Source of the DNA: Garcia nutans
Taxonomy: Eukaryota > Streptophyta > Magnoliopsida > Malpighiales > Euphorbiaceae
DNA length: 64,000 nt
Assembly (NCBI GenBank): GCA_947685225.1
Contig: CANTUV010000035.1
Coordinates: forward strand, 9,369,501 to 9,433,500
Direction of reading: 5' to 3'
Part shown: piece by piece, positions 57,710 to 64,000 of the stretch
How the letters are laid out: every line of letters starts with the position of its first letter
Numbering within the stretch: position 1 is the first letter of the stretch
Notes under the pieces: generated by a model
The model's database searches: none
Seen by the model: the letters and a program-made list of their open reading frames with translations, nothing else
Told to the model about the DNA's origin: nothing
Made by a program: the position numbers and the translations under genes

Positions 57710-60700
57710 GAAATTGCAAATATTGCATCACTTAATAAGCTACTGTAGTTTCTTATATGAACTTAAATGAGGTCTATGATCATATCCAAAACCAGATACT
57801 AATCATAGATCTAGTACTTACTATATACAAGGCTTATTGCTATGGTCTTGAATATTGAGAAACTAAATGAATTACATGCAAACTGTATGGATAATATATT
57901 ACAGTAGTATAATGTTGGCAAGAAATGAAGGTTTCATAAGGAAATTTGGGAATGGTTATAACAAAGATGCAACTAGGATTAATTATTATATGAAGAAAGA
58001 AATTGGAAAGAAGCACTCAGATTCTAAAAATAAAATAACATTCTCTGACACATTGTGTTTTTAGGGCCTTTTGACTAAAGATATCAACGCCATTGAAAAA
58101 AATGGTTGAAGAACTTACATTCTAGACAAATTTAGTTTTGATGTAAATAACATCATTGAGTTACAAAACAAAAAAAAATGTCATTGTAAATGTAATTTAA
58201 GCAAATTGCTTATACAACCACTTTTAACAATAAAGAACTCACATTCATGCTTTATGATTTGCTTCATCTTAGATTAGGTCATGCATCCAAATCAATAACA
58301 TTCTTTGAAATTGTCATTTACTTTGAGTTTGTACCATCCTAAATGTGTTAATGGACAGTTTGCAAAATATTTCACTATGTTAGTTGAATTTTTAAATAAT
58401 GAATTTCAAGAGAGAAATGCTTTGCCATCATCTTATTATGAGGCAAAGAAAAGCATGAAGGATTTTAATCGTAGATATGAAAAAATTCATGTGTCCTAAT
58501 GATTGTATGCTTTATTAGGACAACGAAACTAATGATTGACAAATTTGTAGATCTACTCCATTGGTGGACAATAAAGAAGGTCATGGTATGATCCATGATG
58601 AGAAAGAGATAATATTTGTGAAGAAAAAACTAGAAAAAACATTGTTATATTTACCATCATACTAAGATTGTGAAGGCTGAGGATGACATTTTCAACGAGA
58701 TGGCCTAAGGAGCACCGCATAAAAGATAACTTATTGAGACATCTTATAGATAATCTAGCATATAAATCATTTGATGTCAAGTATCCTAATTTTACTGTCG
58801 ATCCTCACAATATAATGTTTGGTTTAGCGAGTGACAACTTTAATCCATTTCGTATAATGAGTGCTACTTATAGTACTTGGCTTGTAATATTGGTTCTATA
58901 TAACCTACAGCTATGGATATGTTTAAAATAATCTTCAATAATTCTATAGATGGTTATTCTATGTGAAAAAGCCCATGTAATGATATATATATTAATCTTT
59001 AACTATTAATTCAAAAATTGAAAATAATTATGTGTGTTAATGCATTTGATGATTCATGTAAGTAAAGCTTTAAAATGTCTACTACTCTTCTATGGACAAT
59101 TAATGATTTATATCCATACACTAATTTATTTGGTTGGAGTACAGAAGGACTCTTTTTTTGTACTATTTATTCAGATCAAACACATTTCAAGTGGTTGCAT
59201 CATGTGTGAAACTTTTTGGCCAGTGTTGATGGTTAGAAAAAATGAATCAATTTGATGATATTGAAGAGTTAGGATCTCCTCCTATTCCAGTTAGTGAAAT
59301 TGAGATTCTAAGACAAATAAATGGGATAAAATTCATAAGTAGAAAATCTTCTAGATTATTTAGGAAAAGATTTAGACAAGAAGCAAGAATGTAATTGGGT
59401 CAAAGGAATGGTGAAGATTATACTAATGAGCATGAAGAGCCAATGTTTAAGGTGATAATTTTGATAAAGATATTGATGATTTAAATGATACTGAATATGG
59501 GTGGGAAGATGATACACATGCAACCTTTAAGTGCTCCAAATAATGCATAATCAACTTGGAAGAAAAAAATAATTTTCTTTGATTTATCATATTGGCAGTA
59601 TAATTTTCTGTCACAATTTAGATATGATGCATATTGAGAATAATGTACGCAATAATGTGATTGGAACATTATTGAACCTTGAGAGGAACAATAAAGATAA
59701 TCTGAAAGCACTCGTTGACTTAAGAGATATGAAATTAAGCCACTAATTGACTTAAGAGATATGAAATTAAGGTAAGAGCTTCATCCTAAATTGGGACCCA
59801 ATAATAAAGTGAGTTATGCTTCGACATCATACACTCTCACACCTAAGGAGAAATATATGTTTCTAAGTATTTTTGAAAAATATTAAGGTCTCTTATAGAT
59901 ATGCTTCAAATATATCAAGATGTGTGAATATGAAAGAGAAGAAAATCAATGGCTTACAGAGTCACAATGATCATGTACTGATGCAAGATATTCTTTCTAT
60001 GGCTTTAAAAGCATCAAGTCTCAATGAAATTGTTACAGTTTTCTTTGAACTATTATTATTTTTCATATAATCATGCTTTAAAGTTCTTGATCCGGTGGAG
60101 CTTGATCAATTGAAGTCTCATGTTGCCAAAACAATTTGTTGTAAAGAGAAAATTTATCTCCTAAGTTTCTTTACTTTAATGGTTCACTTGATCATTCATA
60201 TAGCAGTAGAAGCCAAACTTGGTGGACTTGTACAATATAGATTGATATACCCTGTTGAGATGTAAAATTGTCCTTTTGTTAATTGAACCTTAATAATAAT
60301 ATTAAGCAGAATTGTCATCTCAAATTTTATTTATCTTATGTCTTTTTTGTGTACTACTTTAATAGGTGATTAGCTTATTTTAAATCTAACGTGCATAATA
60401 AAGCACAGTTAAAGGAATCAATTAAAGAAGGTTATATTGTTAATAAATGTATAACATTTTGTTCTAGATATCTAGAACATGTGGAGAAATTATTCAATAA
60501 CCCATTGAGGAATCTTGATAATGTTAGAAATAACACAAATTACTTGTTCTATATAGGTGCAAGGCTTTTGAGAAAAGCTAAAATTATCATTTCTAATAAT
60601 GATACACTATCACAAGCTCATCTTTGTGTCTTACTATATTATGATCAGATTTTAAATATTGCATGTTAGTAAAATCACATGATATATTGAATTTTATGTA

Positions 60701-61480
60701 ATTAAGTTGTATTAAATAATCAAATTGAATACATAAATGTGCAATAAATTTTTTGCTACACAAAAGTTATCAATCAGACCCTCTAGAGCTTGCCAAACAA
60801 TTGAGCAAAGGTAGATGATTGAAAATTTTCAAGATTAGTTATTGTTCGAAGTGAATTTAGCAAAGCAAAATATTTTTAGTAGCAATTTTATAACCAATTT
60901 AGTGTATCATTATAAGTGTCAAACATGATTGAGAAAAAATTTCCAAATGAACCTATGTCTATAGCTCAACGGCCGAGCAATGTAACTAAGTGATGCGGTG
61001 GTTGCTCTTGTAATTGTTTTATGTGAAAGATTTAGAAAAATATAAAATTTTATAGTTATGGTTGAAGCAAATGGGGATTTATATTATGATATAATGACAA
61101 ATATAAGTGAATTAGATTGTTATAGAAAGTGCAAAGTTGTATGTGTCATTGTGATTAGATAGATGTTGGATCACCAAGAGGGTTGAAGCATGATGCGAAT
61201 GGATCAAAATTAGTTAATTTTTCTAAACTGATACACACTAATGACAACTTGAAGGACGACCCTTTCATATTATCTTCCTAAACAAATAAATTCTTTTACA
61301 TGGATAATTCTTGAAATAATGGATGGACTCATGTGATATTAACAAAACCAAGAGATTTAAATGATATGGGGGAAACATGTGAAAAAGAATATGTTGGTTC
61401 CTATATTGGATGGGTGGCTCCTAACATTACAATTTATGATTCAATGAAAGATTACCAAAACATGGTTCACACTAAAATTG
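57710..61480 (+). pseudogene. CACTA (En/Spm) TNP2 transposase, long but decayed
   Basis: From 58305: FTMLVEFLNNEFQERNALPS, YYEAKKSMKDF and IHVCPNDCMLY; then LLRHLIDNLAYKSFDVKYPN and FGLASDNFNPFRIMSATYST (58810-58875), the core of Transposase_21. Further on come an LWTINDLYPYTNLFGWSTEG-like block (59090-59150) and MMHIEKNVRNNVIGTLLNLE (59628-59687). YASNISRCVNMKEKKINGLQ with SHNDHVLMQ (59890-59980) follows, then the DUF4218 part VAVEAKLGGLVQYR-like (60200-60245) and DUF4216 DPFILSS with WTHVILTKPRDL (about 61258-61353). Numerous stops and frameshifts prevent function. The enzyme would cut and paste the element by binding its CACTA ends. This family need not be the one at 1-896, and I did not find CACTA ends around it. 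Confidence 0.88.
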
Positions 61481-61810
61481 AGTAAGAAAGCAATAATTGA
61501 TATTTTGTTTTTATTATCTAATCTTTTTTTTAATGATAAGCAAAATTTGAATTTATGTCTATAGTTTAATTATTCCTTTGTCGATATATTTTTATTTTTA
61601 AATTACTTTAACTTGACATTTTTTCCTCTCTTTTCTTTATTATTTCATGTTACTTTGATTTGATATAATTAATCTCATAATTTCAATTTAATTGAAAAAT
61701 GAATTTCTTGATATTCATCTTTCATGCTTATAATGATAATTTTAATATTTATATGGATATTTATTACTGCTTTCTGTCCTCCATGCGGAAAAGTGATTCC
61801 CAAAACATTT
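61481..61810. other. AT-rich spacer
   Basis: Nothing recognisable. Confidence 0.6.
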
Positions 61811-62400
61811 GGTATATTTTTTTATTTTTTTTTAAATTTACCTTACTACAGATGTAAGGCCAAACATAAAAGACAGGACTAGCTTCTTGAAGATGTTAAA
61901 GGCAAAAAGCAAACTCACCAAAGGAGATAAAACTAAAGTAGTTCATATGCCCTTGACATCCTTAGGAAAAGAATAGCTTGAGGGAAGAACATGATTTAAC
62001 ATCCTAAAAAAGGGCAGAGGAGGAGAGAGCTCAAAATAACCAAATGCAAAAATGCTAAAACATGTAAGTTACAGAAGAAACTAACTAGCCATCCTCCTTA
62101 AACCTAAGCAGAAGAGTAATGAAACAGGGAAGAAAGGCTCTTGTTGAAACTCCACAGAAGCTCACAACTAGCTTACAACCAATTAGGTGTGCGGCATGCT
62201 TTTAGCTCGCACAGAAAAGCCATGAATGAACTAACAAAAAATGTAGCAAAGCTTGAGTCTGAGTCACCAAGGTAGATCTTCGAAGGGGTTATAGATAAGA
62301 CTGTGCCAGATTTGGTTCTCAAATCTTCAAATAGCTCCGTAATTAATCTTGAGAAAATATGCAATTGTAGTATTTTTATTACGATGATAAGTTTAGATGA
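61811..62400. other. GC-richer unclassified segment, possibly a transposon part
   Basis: Begins with a T-rich run and continues as CTTACTACAGATGTAAGGCC. The minus ORF at 62173-62403 shows no family. It may be the 3' part of the CACTA element or a truncated minus-strand non-LTR retroelement. Confidence 0.3.
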
Positions 62401-62563
62401 CATACGCTATATTTGCATCATGTACTTATAATATGTCGACATTTTAAAATTTATTGCTAATAATTTACTCATTACATTATTAAAATAATAATACATTTAC
62501 CTACATTGTCAAATTACACTTGTCAAAGCCTTTTGATTGGTGTTTAAAAATTATGTAGATCAC

Positions 62564-63153
62564 TAGGGGTACTCAAAAAATCTGTCAACCCAAGCAACTC
62601 AGCCCGACCGGATTGGGCCAGGTTTAAATATTTTTGGGTCGGGCATCGGGCTTCTTATATGAAGCCCAAGGTATCTCGGGTAGGGTCTTGAGCTATGGTG
62701 AATTAACTCGGGCCAACCCGGCCAGACCCAAGGCATTATATTATGTATATATAATTTTTTTTACAATATATAATATAATTAATATATTATTTATATATTA
62801 ATAATGTATAAAATTATATTTTATAAAATATATAATACATAAATTATGCAGCATGTAATGCATAATTAATATATATTTTAATTTATGCAGTATACATAAT
62901 ACTGCACATATGCAGTATGTATGCTGCATATTATGTAGTATTTTATTGTAGCAATTAAAAAAAGAAAAGAATGCAAAAAAAGAAAAAAGAAAAGCCCGAC
63001 CCGTTGGTCCGTTGATCCGACTCTAACCCGAAATAGCCCAATCTGTTCTAGTTAGGGTCAAGTTACATGCCAAATTTTTTGGCCCAAAGTGTACTCGAAC
63101 TGGACTTCGGGCTAAGGATAAACTCGGCCCAACTCGGCCTGTGTATACCCCTA
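62564..63153. mobile_element. hAT-type MITE, 590 bp
   Basis: Ends TAGGGGTAC (left) and TAGGGGTATAC (right end read inward), flanked by a perfect 8-bp target duplication TAGATCAC (62556-62563 and 63154-63161). Subterminal parts are rich in CCCGACC, CGGGC and GGCCCAA motifs on both sides; the middle is nearly pure A/T. No coding. The 8-bp duplication supports hAT. Confidence 0.93.
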
Positions 63154-63161
63154 TAGATCAC

Positions 63162-64000
63162 CACTTTAATTACATAAGAAATATTTATCAATGGCTTAGA
63201 ATATACATCACTAAATAATAATTTTCGACATAAACAAAAGCATCAAAAATATAATTTATCAGCATTTTAATTTTGTCAATAATAATTAACTACCTAGCTT
63301 AAGTATTACATCAAAAAATAATAATTTTAGATAAAAAAAAAACTGTTAGAAGTAATTTACTCATGTAATTTTTTGCATCTTTAATGAAGAGATGGCGCTT
63401 TATTCAAAGACAATTCTTGCTAAACACAAAATTTTTGTTTGTATACTAATTCAACCATGGCCAAGGTTCTATTGAACTGTTAAATTGGACTGACAATTCT
63501 AGTTTAGTTCAATGAATCGAACCGTGGACTATAATTAAAGGTTTAAAACCAAAACTAGAATCTCTCTTTAAGGTTCTGGTTTTGGTTTCAAAATATTTGA
63601 ACCGGAACAGAACCGACGATTTCGTTTCTAAATCGAAAAATTTAAAATAAAAAAAATAGATGCAACAAGTCTGTTGCTGCACTGGCAAGGTTGGCCACTT
63701 GTCATGTGCAGTACTTTGCTGTTGGCAATCTTTTTTTTAATTAAAGTATTTTTTTATTTAATGTCTATTTTACCTCACTAACAAAAAAAAATTTGAGGGT
63801 ATTTTATGAAAATAAAAAAATTTAAAAAATCTTTAAATACACCATCTTTTAATTTATTTTTTAATTTTTACACAATTTCTCTCAATTATCGAATTTTAAT
63901 TATCTAATCTATTTCTAAATTCTTCAATTCTCAATTCTCTATTTTCTACTCTCTTAAATTCTTCTTCTTATTATTTTATTATTGTTATTTATTATTATTA
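63162..64000. other. Right edge: intergenic, with a GAACCG-rich patch (63460-63640)
   Basis: Motifs GAATCGAACCGTGG, TTTGAACCGGAACAGAACCG and TAAATCGAAAAATTT cluster here, a composition resembling ends of other old elements in this window (5520-7330). No TIR or target duplication could be fixed. It ends in AT-rich DNA with (ATT)n. Confidence 0.4.

Larger units (their letters stand above)
54353..58822 (+). repeat. Two-copy 2.2-kb tandem duplication spanning gag, LTR and transposase N-terminus
   Basis: Unit A is 54353-56609 and unit B 56610-58822. Each runs from ACTATCAAATATG in gag, through an LTR, to ATGTTTGG within TNP2. At 56609/56610 the TNP2 fragment of unit A joins directly to the gag start of unit B; at 58822 TNP2 continues normally. 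Units differ by scattered substitutions, the 42-bp expansion (A only) and the zinc-knuckle deletion (A only). Confidence 0.9.

Noticed and set aside
60957..61015. tRNA-like string TAGCTCAACGGCCGAGC
   Set aside because: Does not fold as a cloverleaf (no proper anticodon arm or TTC loop) and lies within the CACTA transposase relic.
1..64000. CRISPR arrays, operons, toxin-antitoxin or phage-like systems
   Set aside because: Composition, introns and element types are those of a plant nuclear genome; none of the repeats has regular unique spacers.

Overview
This is nuclear DNA from a flowering plant, very probably a eudicot. It is AT-rich and poor in genes. Spliced plant-type coding sequence, Ty3/Gypsy and Ty1/Copia LTR elements, L1-type LINEs, CACTA (En/Spm) and hAT DNA transposons, and long AT-rich non-coding stretches all point that way. 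I could not fix the species. I found exactly one intact host gene, no tRNA or rRNA gene, no CRISPR array and no bacterial-type operon.

Host gene. At 43300-44697 (+) there are three exons for a 315-residue class I HD-Zip transcription factor of the ATHB5/6/16 group. The homeodomain, the six-heptad leucine zipper and the acidic/aromatic C-terminus are intact. Intron 2 uses a GC-AG splice pair. The long pyrimidine-rich leader holds a 46-codon upstream ORF.

Layout, left to right. (a) 1-3080: the right end of a CACTA element with a dense palindromic subterminal array, apparently sitting in a Gypsy-type LTR that itself cuts a Copia pol relic. (b) 8951-17083: a complete gag-only Gypsy element (two 2.75-kb LTRs, TSD TTGCA, no pol). 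It lies in an AT-rich tandem repeat whose neighbouring copy preserves the equivalent unoccupied site near 18606. (c) 20790-26150 (-): decayed L1-type LINE(s). (d) 26570-36180 (-): a decayed SIRE/Maximus-like Copia element with LTRs, gag, pol and an extra env-position ORF. (e) 37009-38806 (+): another LINE fragment, split by a 686-bp hAT element with a perfect 8-bp TSD, then bounded by a likely solo Gypsy LTR at 38807-41072. (f) 41073-42180: AT-rich repeat. (g) 42180-45060: the HD-Zip gene. (h) 45060-53830: intergenic AT-rich DNA with small tandem duplications. (i) 53977-61480 (+): a small Copia gag element inserted in a CACTA transposase (TNP2) gene, followed by a 2.2-kb tandem duplication that fuses TNP2 to gag. 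(j) 62564-63153: a 590-bp hAT-type MITE with a perfect 8-bp TSD.

Nothing here looks like a new multi-gene biological system. What is most worth a second look is structural: the paralogous empty site, the gag/TNP2 tandem duplication with its 14-residue repeat expansion, the gag-only Gypsy family, the GC-AG intron and the leader uORF.
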